NCBI GenBank assembly: GCA_039588915.1
Contig: JBDGYV010000012.1
Coordinates: 1-39,225, forward strand
Reading direction: 5' to 3'
DNA: 39,225 nucleotides
DNA from: CAMYLR01 sp039588915
Lineage (GTDB): Bacteria > Gemmatimonadota > Gemmatimonadetes > JACCXV01 > JAHWKZ01
In this document: piece by piece, positions 8,038 through 15,542 of the stretch
Layout of the letters: each line of letters begins with the position of its first letter
Position numbering within the stretch: the first letter of the stretch is position 1
Translations under genes and position numbers: made by a program
The notes under the pieces: generated by a model
The model's database searches: none
Told to the model about the DNA's origin: nothing
Seen by the model: only the letters and a program-made list of their open reading frames with translations

Positions 8038-9081
8038 ATGGCACAGCGCGCCTTTATCACCGGCATCACCGGGCAGGACGGGTCGTACCTCTCTGAGTTC
8101 CTCTTGGGCAAGGGATACGACGTGCATGGGCTCATCCGGCGCACGTCCACGTTTGGCACCGAACGTATCGATCACATATACCTCGATCCCCACATCGAGT
8201 CCGCGCGGCTGTTTCTCCACTATGGAGACCTAACCGACAGCAACGCGCTCAGCCGACTGCTCCAAGAGATTCGACCAACCGAGATCTACAACCTCGGCGC
8301 TCAGTCGCACGTGGCCGTCTCATTTCTGAACCCGATCTACACCGCGGATGTCGACGCGCTTGGCACGCTTCGGTTGCTCGAAGCGATGCGTCAACTCGAC
8401 GAGCCGGTACGTTTCTACCAGGCATCTTCGTCGGAGATGTACGGCAAAGTGACCGAGGTGCCTCAGAACGAGGAGACCCCGTTTCACCCGCGCAGTCCCT
8501 ACGGCGTGGCCAAGGTGTACAGCTTCTGGCAGACGCTCAACCACCGTGAGGCCTACGGCATGTTCAACTGCAATGGCATTCTGTTCAATCACGAATCGCC
8601 TCGCCGAGGTGAGACGTTCGTGACCCGAAAGATCACCCGGGCCGTGGCACGAATCAAGCACGGTCTACAGGAGCGGCTCTACCTAGGCAATCTCGATGCC
8701 GAACGTGATTGGGGCTTCGCGGGGGATTTCGTGCGGGCGATGTGGATGATGCTGCAGCAGGACGAGCCCGACGACTACGTGATCGCGACCGGCGATCGAC
8801 ACTCGGTGCGCGAGTTTTGCGAGGCCGCCTTCGCTCTGATCGACCTCGATTGGGAGGAGTACGTGAAGATCGACCAGCGCTACATGCGCCCATCCGAGGT
8901 GGATCTGTTGCAGGGAGATGCCGCGAAGGCGCAAAAGGTGCTTGGCTGGGAACCCAAGGTCACGTTCGATCAACTAGTCGAAATGATGGTAAAGGCCGAC
9001 ATGGAGCTAGCCGCTCAAGAGCGAACGCTGGTCGATGCCGGCCTAAAGCAGGTCGAGTGGCGGGAGGGTCGAAGCGACTAG
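8038..9081 (+). CDS. gmd: GDP-mannose 4,6-dehydratase
   Basis: 347-aa extended SDR enzyme converting GDP-D-mannose to GDP-4-keto-6-deoxy-D-mannose, the first step to GDP-L-fucose, GDP-rhamnose or GDP-perosamine. The N-terminus AFITGITGQDGSYLSEFLL is the Gmd dinucleotide-binding signature. HGLIRRTSTFGTERIDH, NLGAQSHVAVSF, QASSSEMYG and SPYGVAKVYSFW follow, with Tyr155 and Lys159 as the SDR pair and Ser/Glu at 131-133 in the active site. NHESPRRGETFVTRKITR is also diagnostic. Start chosen at ATG 8038, because the TAGGAG overlapping the proline dehydrogenase stop lies 8 nt upstream; a GTG at 8032 is too close to that site. The stop overlaps the GTG of fcl by one nucleotide, so both enzymes are made together. 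Confidence 0.95.
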   Translation: MAQRAFITGITGQDGSYLSEFLLGKGYDVHGLIRRTSTFGTERIDHIYLDPHIESARLFLHYGDLTDSNALSRLLQEIRPTEIYNLGAQSHVAVSFLNPIYTADVDALGTLRLLEAMRQLDEPVRFYQASSSEMYGKVTEVPQNEETPFHPRSPYGVAKVYSFWQTLNHREAYGMFNCNGILFNHESPRRGETFVTRKITRAVARIKHGLQERLYLGNLDAERDWGFAGDFVRAMWMMLQQDEPDDYVIATGDRHSVREFCEAAFALIDLDWEEYVKIDQRYMRPSEVDLLQGDAAKAQKVLGWEPKVTFDQLVEMMVKADMELAAQERTLVDAGLKQVEWREGRSD

Positions 9082-10013
9082 TGGAGCTCGGCGGGAAGCG
9101 GGTCTTGGTGACGGGGGGCGGAGGCTTCCTCGGGTCGCACCTGATTCCACTGCTCGATGACGAGGGCGCGCGCAAGACCGTCGTCCGAAGTCGTGATTAC
9201 GATCTCACCGAACAGGATGCGACACGCAAACTTCTTGCCGAAGTAGAGCCGCAGGTCGTCATCCATCTCGCCGCCGACGTTGGCGGCATAGGTGCCAACA
9301 GAGCCAATCCGGGCCGGTACTTCTATGGCAACATGGCGATGGGTCTCAACGTGATCGAAGAGAGCCGACTCCACGGTGTCAAGAAGATCGTGCAGATAGG
9401 CACGGTGTGCGCCTACCCCAAGCACACTCCCGTCCCTTTCCGCGAGGAAGATCTGTGGAATGGTTACCCGGAAGAGACGAACGCCCCTTACGGCGTCGCC
9501 AAGAAGGCCCTCCTGGTGATGCTTCAAGGCTACCGACAGCAGTACGGCCTGAATGGCATCTGTCTACTGCCCGCGAACCTCTACGGACCGGGGGACGATT
9601 TCGACCTCGAGACGAGTCATGTCATCCCGGCGTTGATCCGGAAGTTCGTTGATGCCCGCGAAGCAGGATCGGCGAGCGTCAAAGTGTGGGGTACCGGCTC
9701 GGCCAGTCGCGAGTTTTTGTACGTTGAAGACGCGGCCCGGGCGATCATCCTGGCTACCAAGCACTACGACGGCCCCGATCCAATCAATGTGGGTACCGGC
9801 CGGGAGATCACCATTCGCGATCTGGTCGCTCTCATCGCGAAACTGACTGATTTCGCGGGTGACGTTCGCTGGGATTCGTCAAAGCCCGACGGCCAGCCGC
9901 GACGCTCGCTCGACACAAGTCGGGCGCGCGAATCATTCGGTTTCGTAGCGACCACCTCTCTCGAAGATGGACTCCGGCAAACCATCAACTGGTGGGAGGC
10001 CCAAGCGCGCTAG
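9081..10013 (+). CDS. fcl: GDP-L-fucose synthase
   Basis: 310-aa SDR epimerase/reductase that turns the Gmd product into GDP-L-fucose with NADPH. The start is GTG 9081-9083, sharing its G with the TAG stop of gmd. An upstream in-frame extension exists but lies wholly inside gmd and is not used. Features are VLVTGGGGFLGSHL (nucleotide binding, residues 8-21), HLAADVGGIGANRANPG (diagnostic of fucose synthase), IGTVCAYPK with Cys110, APYGVAKKA with Tyr137/Lys141, and LETSHVIPALIRKF with His180, matching the catalytic Cys/His pair of the E. coli enzyme. SREFLYVEDAARA is also conserved. Length is normal. It is followed after 3 nt by a glycosyltransferase, a likely user of the sugar nucleotide. Confidence 0.93.
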   Translation: MELGGKRVLVTGGGGFLGSHLIPLLDDEGARKTVVRSRDYDLTEQDATRKLLAEVEPQVVIHLAADVGGIGANRANPGRYFYGNMAMGLNVIEESRLHGVKKIVQIGTVCAYPKHTPVPFREEDLWNGYPEETNAPYGVAKKALLVMLQGYRQQYGLNGICLLPANLYGPGDDFDLETSHVIPALIRKFVDAREAGSASVKVWGTGSASREFLYVEDAARAIILATKHYDGPDPINVGTGREITIRDLVALIAKLTDFAGDVRWDSSKPDGQPRRSLDTSRARESFGFVATTSLEDGLRQTINWWEAQAR

Positions 10014-10016
10014 CCG

Positions 10017-10805
10017 ATGCTCGTCACTATCGTCACACCCACGCTTAACTCCGAGCGCTACGTCGAGGAAACCCTGCAATCCGTCTGGTCCGGGGATGAC
10101 CGCCCTGGCGAGACGTTGGAGCACATCATTGTCGACGGTGGCTCAACAGATCGTACGCTCGAGATCGTGGGGCGATACCCAAGCAAAGTGATCACGGGAC
10201 GTGATGGTGGCATGTACGAGGCGATCAACAAGGGGCTCGAAGCAGCCACCGGCGACATCTTTAGCTACATCAACTCCGACGATCAACTTATGAGAGGCAC
10301 GCTCACCACGGTCAGGGACATCTTCGCACGACACCCGGACTGTCGATGGCTCGTAGCTTCGACGATGATGATTGACGCCGATGGGAAGGACCTGGCCTTG
10401 CTGCGACCACCGCGCTGGTTATCTCCCGCACGATTCAGAGCGATCGGGTGGAACTGCTTGCCCCAGCAGTCGACATACTGCAGAACCGCGTTTGCCCGCG
10501 AGTTAGGCGGATATGACGCCACGTACCAGCTCGCAGGTGATTATGACTTCGCCATGAGGGCTCTGGATCAAGAGCGTCCTATATACGCACCGGGACCGCT
10601 ATCCCGATTTCGACTTCATGCGGCGAACCTGAGCAAGGATCGCGAAGCGATCGATGCCGAGGCCAGGGCTGTTGCCACCAAGGACCCGTTTAACCCCTGG
10701 TGGAGGCTCTGGCTCGGTTTTCTCACAAAAGTGCAAGTCAACGCCTCCAACCCGAAGTGGGCGCTGGGAAAAACCGTCGGGTTCATGGAGTACGGATCAC
10801 GATAG
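10017..10805 (+). CDS. Family 2 glycosyltransferase
   Basis: 262-aa GT-A fold transferase. The N-terminus MLVTIVTPTLNSERYVEETL is the classic GT2 start. Substrate-binding motifs are IIVDGGSTDRTLEI (40-45) and the metal-binding SYINSDDQL (86-89). DGGMYEAINKGLEAATGDI is typical of the WcaA-like subgroup found in polysaccharide clusters. Later conserved pieces are LPQQSTYCRTAFARELGGYD and LAGDYDFAMRAL, the acceptor region with the catalytic Asp. No membrane span is present, so it acts at the cytoplasmic face. It starts 3 nt after fcl and lies in the same operon, so fucose or another GDP-linked sugar transfer is a reasonable inference. Donor and acceptor cannot be read directly. Confidence 0.88.
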   Translation: MLVTIVTPTLNSERYVEETLQSVWSGDDRPGETLEHIIVDGGSTDRTLEIVGRYPSKVITGRDGGMYEAINKGLEAATGDIFSYINSDDQLMRGTLTTVRDIFARHPDCRWLVASTMMIDADGKDLALLRPPRWLSPARFRAIGWNCLPQQSTYCRTAFARELGGYDATYQLAGDYDFAMRALDQERPIYAPGPLSRFRLHAANLSKDREAIDAEARAVATKDPFNPWWRLWLGFLTKVQVNASNPKWALGKTVGFMEYGSR

Positions 10806-10844
10806 GCTCACGGATTAGCACCGTTCACTGCTTCTTCACCACGA

Positions 10845-11597
10845 TCAAGCCGACCCATCTAGACGTTTGATCGAGACCCCGCCGTAGACGGAGCCGGGTT
10901 CCAGCTTCCGAAACTTGGGTACCACGCTAAGGGCGCCAACCTGCGCGTCGGCTCCGACCTCGACCCCGATGCCGATGACGCTACCGGTGCCGATCGTCAC
11001 GTTGGGGCAGAGCTTTACCGGCGCGGTCTTGAGAACGCCCGCCTCGACCGTATGACCCGAGAGATGAACATCCGAGCCGATCACGACGTGATCTCCGAAC
11101 TCGAGCAGATTGTGGTCGGTGAGTGAGATGCTGTTGATATAAACACCGCGACCGATACGCGCGCCGTTCCACCGATGATACATCGTCCACGGCGGCGTCG
11201 ATCGGAACAGGACGCCTGCGAAGATCCGCACCATGTGCGTCGATACCATGTACCGGGCCCAATCGAGGAGCGCCCAATCGAGGTTCGATACCGAAAGCTC
11301 GATGTTGGGTGGGGTGCGCCATCCCGTGATCCGGGTTGCGAACCCCGAGAGGACCATGAGCGAGATCGCGAAGAGCATGTAGGCCGGGACAAACGACATC
11401 GCGAGAACAACTACTCGCAACCATTGGGATGACAGTGTCCAACTGAAATGCCATTCCCAGAACAGCGCCGCGGGCAGAACCGACAGCCCGAACACAGTAC
11501 TCTCGACAACAAACAGCGTGACGAATGCCCATGCGACCCTCCCGTAGCGGTCGAATCGGCTGCCACGGTCGACAGGGCTTTCCACATCGTTCATCAT
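10845..11597 (-). CDS. Left-handed beta-helix (hexapeptide) acyltransferase-like membrane protein
   Basis: 250-aa protein. Two hydrophobic segments lie near the N-terminus (WAFVTLFVVESTVFGLSVLP and VVVLAMSFVPAYMLFAISLM). The second half is a hexapeptide-repeat beta-helix: ARIGRGVYINSISLTDHNLLEFGDH splits into turns, then VVIGSDVHLSG, LCPNVTIGTGSVIGIGVEVG and AQVGALSVVPKF. This is the arrangement in the C-terminal part of Pls/PosA-type proteins and related acetyltransferases. Cell-surface O-acetylation or modification of a lipid-linked acceptor is plausible, given the fucose genes just upstream. It reads toward the GT2 gene and is divergent from the alpha/beta hydrolase, with only 10 nt between the two start codons. 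No catalytic His can be assigned with certainty. Confidence 0.7.
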   Translation of the reverse strand: MMNDVESPVDRGSRFDRYGRVAWAFVTLFVVESTVFGLSVLPAALFWEWHFSWTLSSQWLRVVVLAMSFVPAYMLFAISLMVLSGFATRITGWRTPPNIELSVSNLDWALLDWARYMVSTHMVRIFAGVLFRSTPPWTMYHRWNGARIGRGVYINSISLTDHNLLEFGDHVVIGSDVHLSGHTVEAGVLKTAPVKLCPNVTIGTGSVIGIGVEVGADAQVGALSVVPKFRKLEPGSVYGGVSIKRLDGSA

Positions 11598-11607
11598 TTA
11601 GGCGGTA

Positions 11608-12687
11608 ATGTCCGTTCGCGACACATACGATCCGGGTGTATCGGTTGCAGGGGCCGGACCGCCGCTGGTTTGCGTCCCCGGCATGGACGGAACGGGCAAG
11701 CTCTTTTACCGGCAAGCACCGCTCCTGGCACGAGACTATCGGGTCGCCACCTACGCATTGCGAGATAGCGCATCCGAAATGAAGACATTGATCGACGATC
11801 TCGCCAGTGTGATCCGATCGATCTCTCCCACGAACGAGCCAGCCATCATCCTAGGGGAATCGTTCGGTGGCACACTCGCACTCAGCCTTGCTCTAGAACG
11901 ACCGGAGCTGGTGCGGGCACTTGTAATCATCAACTCATTCCCACGCTTCTTGCCGCAGGCACGACTGGGAGTAATGATCCCCACCCTGCGAATCTTTCCG
12001 TGGAAGGCGATGACGTTGGTGCGACAATTCACCGCCACGCGCCTCCACTCTCGATACACCCACCGTCACGAGATTCGACGCTTCCTCAGACTCACCACCG
12101 AAACCACCCGACGGGGATACCTGAACCGGCTTCGAATCTTGACGCGCTACGATGTACGCGACCAGCTGCATCAGATCACCGCGCCGACCCTTTTGCTCGC
12201 GGCAGAGGAGGACCACCTCGTCCCGTCAGTCGAACAAGCTCAGTATATGGCAGAACGGTTGCCGCGTGCGACTTCTCGGGTACTCCCTGGCCACGGCCAC
12301 ATCTGCCTGATCGCCCCCAACATCGACCTCGGGAGCATCTTGGACGAGTGGCAGGCTGCGCAAACGGGTCAGGTGTTACAGGTGGTCCACGAACCTCGCG
12401 ATGCCACCCTTCAACCCGTATCGCTCCACCAGACGGGCAAGCTCGAGCGGCAATTCGATGTACTCGTGAACTCGATACGGAGCGGGGCAACGTGGCTTAC
12501 CGCCGGCGTGCCGACACCGCTCGGCCTCCAGCACCAGGTAGTTCTCAATCGCGTGGTTGATGCTTCCGTCGGACAGGTACGGGGAGCGTCGATTCAACAC
12601 CACGTATTCGGTCAAGTAGACGGCCACCGGTTCGAGGCTCCGGACACAGGGGTCGAGGGCGTTTGCCCATCGGCACCGAAGGCCTAG
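11608..12687 (+). CDS. Alpha/beta-fold hydrolase with antisense-derived C-terminal tail
   Basis: 359-aa reading frame; residues 1 to about 255 form a complete alpha/beta hydrolase. The oxyanion region is PPLVCVPGMDGTGKLFY, the nucleophile elbow ILGESFGGTLAL has Ser85, the acid is Asp202 in LLLAAEEDHLVP, and the His is in LPGHGHICLIAP (His231 likely). The domain ends naturally at ILDEWQAAQ. The remaining 105 or so residues lie opposite the convergent HExxH gene, lack any hydrolase resemblance and read as an antisense shadow, so an original stop near 12370 has probably been lost. Substrate is unknown; esterase-like or thioesterase-like activity fits. Its ATG is 10 nt from the divergent acyltransferase start, so the two share a very short control region. 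Confidence 0.8.
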   Translation: MSVRDTYDPGVSVAGAGPPLVCVPGMDGTGKLFYRQAPLLARDYRVATYALRDSASEMKTLIDDLASVIRSISPTNEPAIILGESFGGTLALSLALERPELVRALVIINSFPRFLPQARLGVMIPTLRIFPWKAMTLVRQFTATRLHSRYTHRHEIRRFLRLTTETTRRGYLNRLRILTRYDVRDQLHQITAPTLLLAAEEDHLVPSVEQAQYMAERLPRATSRVLPGHGHICLIAPNIDLGSILDEWQAAQTGQVLQVVHEPRDATLQPVSLHQTGKLERQFDVLVNSIRSGATWLTAGVPTPLGLQHQVVLNRVVDASVGQVRGASIQHHVFGQVDGHRFEAPDTGVEGVCPSAPKA

Positions 12688-13224
12688 CTGCCGATAAACC
12701 GCGGGCTGGATGAGGTGGACCTTTTCATGGATCGCGCTCTCCTGACGCGCCAGGTAGCGATCCGACGCGAAAACGTTGGGACGAATGACGCCATCGAAGA
12801 AATAGTAGGCGGCGTAGCGGCCCTGCGTAATCTCTCTGAGCGCGCCAACGAGAACGGCCTCCCGATAACCAGCGGCTACCCAGCGCTGAAAGATCCCTCG
12901 TGGGTCGGCGTCAACCCGGAACCGGTGTTCGATCACACCAAAGCGTTTTTCGAGGCGTCGCTTCTCGGCATTGCCGCGTTGATCGTAACGCGCCACCAGC
13001 TCGTCGACGCGACCTGAGTCGAATCGCTCGAGAATCTGAAGCAAGCTGTCGAGTTCCGCGGACGCAGCGGGCGGTGAATCCACCTCCAACAACGGAATCG
13101 GACCGGGCTCGACATCGGTGTGGGCGAGGATTTGAGAGGCTAGGTCGGCGGGATACACGACCGCGGCGACTCCAAACAGGAGCCCAATCAGTGTGTAGCG
13201 TCGCTGGCGTCGGCAGGCTCTCAT
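12376..13224 (-). CDS. Exported protein with HExxH motif, putative zinc metallopeptidase
   Basis: 282-aa protein. A basic start (MRACRRQRRY) and a hydrophobic core (TLIGLLFGVAAVVYPADLAS) suggest a signal peptide or anchor. The mature part has a helical region (ELDSLLQILERFDSGRVDEL), then AIHEKVHLIQPAVYRQ, where HEKVH (166-170) matches the zinc-metallopeptidase HExxH motif. Glu198 or Glu206 (EPVAVYLTEYVVLN), some 30-40 residues later, could be the third ligand, as in gluzincins. Cysteines at CRWANALDPC and near CRHAGGKPRC could form disulfides outside the cytoplasm. No named family is recognised. The ATG follows an AGGGGACC-type site. It overlaps the 3' end of the convergent hydrolase frame by 312 bp; domain logic says this is the true coding strand there. 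Confidence 0.65.
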   Translation of the reverse strand: MRACRRQRRYTLIGLLFGVAAVVYPADLASQILAHTDVEPGPIPLLEVDSPPAASAELDSLLQILERFDSGRVDELVARYDQRGNAEKRRLEKRFGVIEHRFRVDADPRGIFQRWVAAGYREAVLVGALREITQGRYAAYYFFDGVIRPNVFASDRYLARQESAIHEKVHLIQPAVYRQLGLRCRWANALDPCVRSLEPVAVYLTEYVVLNRRSPYLSDGSINHAIENYLVLEAERCRHAGGKPRCPAPYRVHEYIELPLELARLVERYGLKGGIARFVDHL

Positions 13225-13324
13225 ATCGGTCCCCTATTCCCTGGCGTAAACATCGAGTGGAGCGCGCCGGTTTGCGTTTTGGCTCCGTGGTGTTCTATCC
13301 AACCGGCTGCTATCGTATGCGTCA

Positions 13325-13792
13325 ATGGCCATTTCGTCCGATCACACCGACAACCCGGCACGTGCCATTGGCGTGAATCACGTGGCACTGGAAGTCGGGG
13401 ACATCGACGCGGCCCTAGAGTTCTACGGCCAATTGTTCGACCTGCGCCTTCGAAGTTGCGGCAAGACCATGGCGTTCATCGACCTGGGTGATCAATTCAT
13501 AGCCTTGAGCGAGGGCCGATCTCAGGCCCCCGATACCAACCGGCACTTCGGTCTGGTTGTGGACGACATCAAGAAAATCGTGCAGTCGGCCCGAGACGCG
13601 GGCGCTGAAATCCTGTCGGCTTCGGGCCGCGACTTCCTCGATCCGTGGGGCAACCACATTCAGGTCGTCGACTACACCGAGATCCAGTTCACAAAGGCCC
13701 AGCCGGTACTGAAGGGTATGGGCTTGCAGTCGTTGAAGAAGTCAACGCCCGCTATCGAAGAACTCGCGTCCAAGGGGATGGCTCCAGAATGA
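13325..13792 (+). CDS. VOC-family (glyoxalase/bleomycin-resistance fold) protein
   Basis: 155-aa protein of the vicinal-oxygen-chelate fold with two beta-alpha-beta-beta-beta modules. The first is GVNHVALEVGDIDAALEFYGQLF with the metal-ligand-type His in NHVAL. The second begins NRHFGLVVDDIKKIVQSARDAG and ends FLDPWGNHIQVVDY, the usual closing strand of the family, with Glu replaced by Gln. About 35 residues past the fold (QFTKAQPVLKGMGLQSLKK) form a C-terminal extension with no known motif. Substrate is unknown; VOC proteins include lyases, dioxygenases and binding proteins. It lies 10 nt upstream of ppk2 on the same strand, so the two are probably cotranscribed. The divergent 100-nt gap upstream holds the presumed promoter. 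Confidence 0.82.
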   Translation: MAISSDHTDNPARAIGVNHVALEVGDIDAALEFYGQLFDLRLRSCGKTMAFIDLGDQFIALSEGRSQAPDTNRHFGLVVDDIKKIVQSARDAGAEILSASGRDFLDPWGNHIQVVDYTEIQFTKAQPVLKGMGLQSLKKSTPAIEELASKGMAPE

Positions 13793-13802
13793 GACTGTTG
13801 TC

Positions 13803-14588
13803 ATGAGCGACAAGAAATCGCCCGACAAGAAGACATACAATCGCGAGCTCGCGCGTCTACAAACCGAGCTCGTCAAGCTGCAACAGTGGATCAAGCACAC
13901 TGGTGGGAAGGCGATCGTTATCTTCGAGGGTCGCGATGCAGCCGGAAAAGGCGGCGTGCTCAAACGCATCACACAACGTTGTAACCCGCGCATCGTTCGC
14001 GTCGTAGCACTCGGCACTCCGACTGAACGCGAGAAAACACAGTGGTACTTCCAACGCTACGTCAAGGAGCTTCCGGCCGCCGGCGAGATAGTCCTGTTCG
14101 ATCGCAGCTGGTACAACCGCGCCGGCGTGGAGCGTGTCATGGGCTTCTGCACGGACGAGGAGTACGAGGAGTTCTTTCGGAGCGCTCCCGAGTTCGAGCG
14201 CTCTCTAGTTAGATCCGACATCAAGGTAGTCAAATACTGGTTTTCGGTCAGCGACGAGGAACAGGAGCGACGCTTCCAACAACGCATCGACGACCCCACA
14301 CGACGCTGGAAGCTGAGTCCGATGGATCTGCAAGCCCGCCTCAAATGGGTCGAGTACTCGAAAGCCAAGGACGCCATGTTCGCCTACACCGATATCAAGC
14401 AGGCGCCTTGGTACGTGGTGAACGCGGACGATAAAGCGCGCGCCAGATTGAATTGCATCAGTCACTTGCTGAGCCTGTTCGAGTACGAGGACCTGACCCC
14501 TGAACCGATCGAGCTGTCGGACCGGCAGCGAGGCGGTTACGTCCGCCCTCCGATGTCGGATCAGACGTTCGTGCCTGAGATCTACTGA
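13803..14588 (+). CDS. ppk2: Polyphosphate kinase 2
   Basis: 261-aa PPK2-family kinase, which uses polyphosphate to phosphorylate nucleoside di- or monophosphates (or the reverse). The P-loop is FEGRDAAGKGGVLKRIT (Walker A, 43-51). The Walker B region is LFDRSWYNRAGVERVMGF (98-114), and the lid has the basic WKLSPMDLQARLKWVEYSKAKD. Single-domain length and sequence fit class I rather than the two-domain class II. The N-terminus is Lys-rich (MSDKKSPDKKTYNRELARLQ), as usual in these enzymes. It follows the VOC gene by 10 nt and converges with the CHAD gene 18 nt downstream. With PPK1 and CHAD on the other strand it forms a polyphosphate neighbourhood. NDP versus NMP preference cannot be decided here. 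Confidence 0.93.
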   Translation: MSDKKSPDKKTYNRELARLQTELVKLQQWIKHTGGKAIVIFEGRDAAGKGGVLKRITQRCNPRIVRVVALGTPTEREKTQWYFQRYVKELPAAGEIVLFDRSWYNRAGVERVMGFCTDEEYEEFFRSAPEFERSLVRSDIKVVKYWFSVSDEEQERRFQQRIDDPTRRWKLSPMDLQARLKWVEYSKAKDAMFAYTDIKQAPWYVVNADDKARARLNCISHLLSLFEYEDLTPEPIELSDRQRGGYVRPPMSDQTFVPEIY

Positions 14589-14606
14589 AGTGTTGACGCG
14601 GCGCGA

Positions 14607-15536
14607 CTACCGGCTCGGCTGAAACAACTCCCGAAAACGCCACTCGTTCGACGGCCGAGCGAACGCGTCGAACCGTTGACCGAACTCTGCGCGAATCGTG
14701 ATGACACGGCTCGCGAGCTCTTCGGCGAACTGATTCATCACGGCTGTCGCATCGGCTGACACCGCGTCGGATGCCGTCGTCTTACCGATGAATTCCTCGA
14801 TATCGTGTCGCTGAAGGTCGGAGTCATGTAGATCGCCAAGCAATGTTTGGAACTCCTGCAAGGTATCGATCAACCCGACGATCTTCTGCTCCGGGAACAG
14901 GCTTTCGTAGACCTCCATCAAGTACCGGAGCCGCTTGCACGCCAACCGCAGCTTGTGAAGCTCCCTAATTGACGGAGTGGACCCAGACGCTCGACCGCGT
15001 CGCACGACCCGCTGGTAGGCGGCCCAGATCCAATCCGAGGCGACGTCAGTTATCCTGTCTGAGCCCACGTGTTCGGCGCGTTTCGTTGCCGACGTGGTGA
15101 GAAGCGCCCGATAGTCGGTCGTGAACCACCGGTAGCGACCGCTATCGAGGGCGGCGCGGATCCTGTCGTACGCCTCGCGTTGGCGTTCAAGGAGATCGCG
15201 CTCGAACGGCAACAACTCGTCTGCATCTTGGGGAGGGAGGGTGGAACGATAAGCCACCAACGCCGATAGGCCCACGTCGAGGTCACGACTCGGATTGGTC
15301 GTTTTGGCAAGCCACCGGAGGTCCTTCCGACAGCGCTTGAAACCCTCGTCTGAAAGGATGTTCTTTGCCCGGGAAAGCACGACCCGCGATCGACGACTGG
15401 CCACCCTAAAGTCGTGCAAACCATCCGGATCGATTCCCGAGCGAACGGCGTGCTCGTTGCTTCGCATGGTGTCGAACAACAGGAGGAGGGCGTGCTTGAC
15501 CGCCGCGCCGGGAGGTGACTCAGGGTCAAACTGCAC
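14607..15536 (-). CDS. CHAD-domain polyphosphate-binding protein
   Basis: 309-aa all-helical CHAD protein (conserved histidine alpha-helical domain), known to bind polyphosphate through a basic groove. Two repeats are visible: GLHDFRVASRRSRVVLSRAK with CRKDLRWLAKTTNPSRDLDV in the first, and IRELHKLRLACKRLRYLMEVYESLFP with LQEFQTLLGDLHDSDLQRHD in the second. The H-x-x-R-x-x-x-R/K-R-x-R pattern gives the basic residues, and the RDLDV/LHDSD acids follow. The start is GTG 15534-15536, 6 nt after the ppk1 stop, so it is the distal gene of the ppk1 operon. No CYTH/TTM domain is fused, so it should act as a binding or scaffold protein rather than an enzyme. Family assignment is firm. Confidence 0.92.
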   Translation of the reverse strand: MQFDPESPPGAAVKHALLLLFDTMRSNEHAVRSGIDPDGLHDFRVASRRSRVVLSRAKNILSDEGFKRCRKDLRWLAKTTNPSRDLDVGLSALVAYRSTLPPQDADELLPFERDLLERQREAYDRIRAALDSGRYRWFTTDYRALLTTSATKRAEHVGSDRITDVASDWIWAAYQRVVRRGRASGSTPSIRELHKLRLACKRLRYLMEVYESLFPEQKIVGLIDTLQEFQTLLGDLHDSDLQRHDIEEFIGKTTASDAVSADATAVMNQFAEELASRVITIRAEFGQRFDAFARPSNEWRFRELFQPSR

Positions 15537-15542
15537 GGCGAC

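Noticed and set aside
8709..9080. N-terminal extension of the fucose synthase frame
   Set aside because: It lies wholly inside gmd in another frame, and the family N-terminus begins just after the GTG at 9081.
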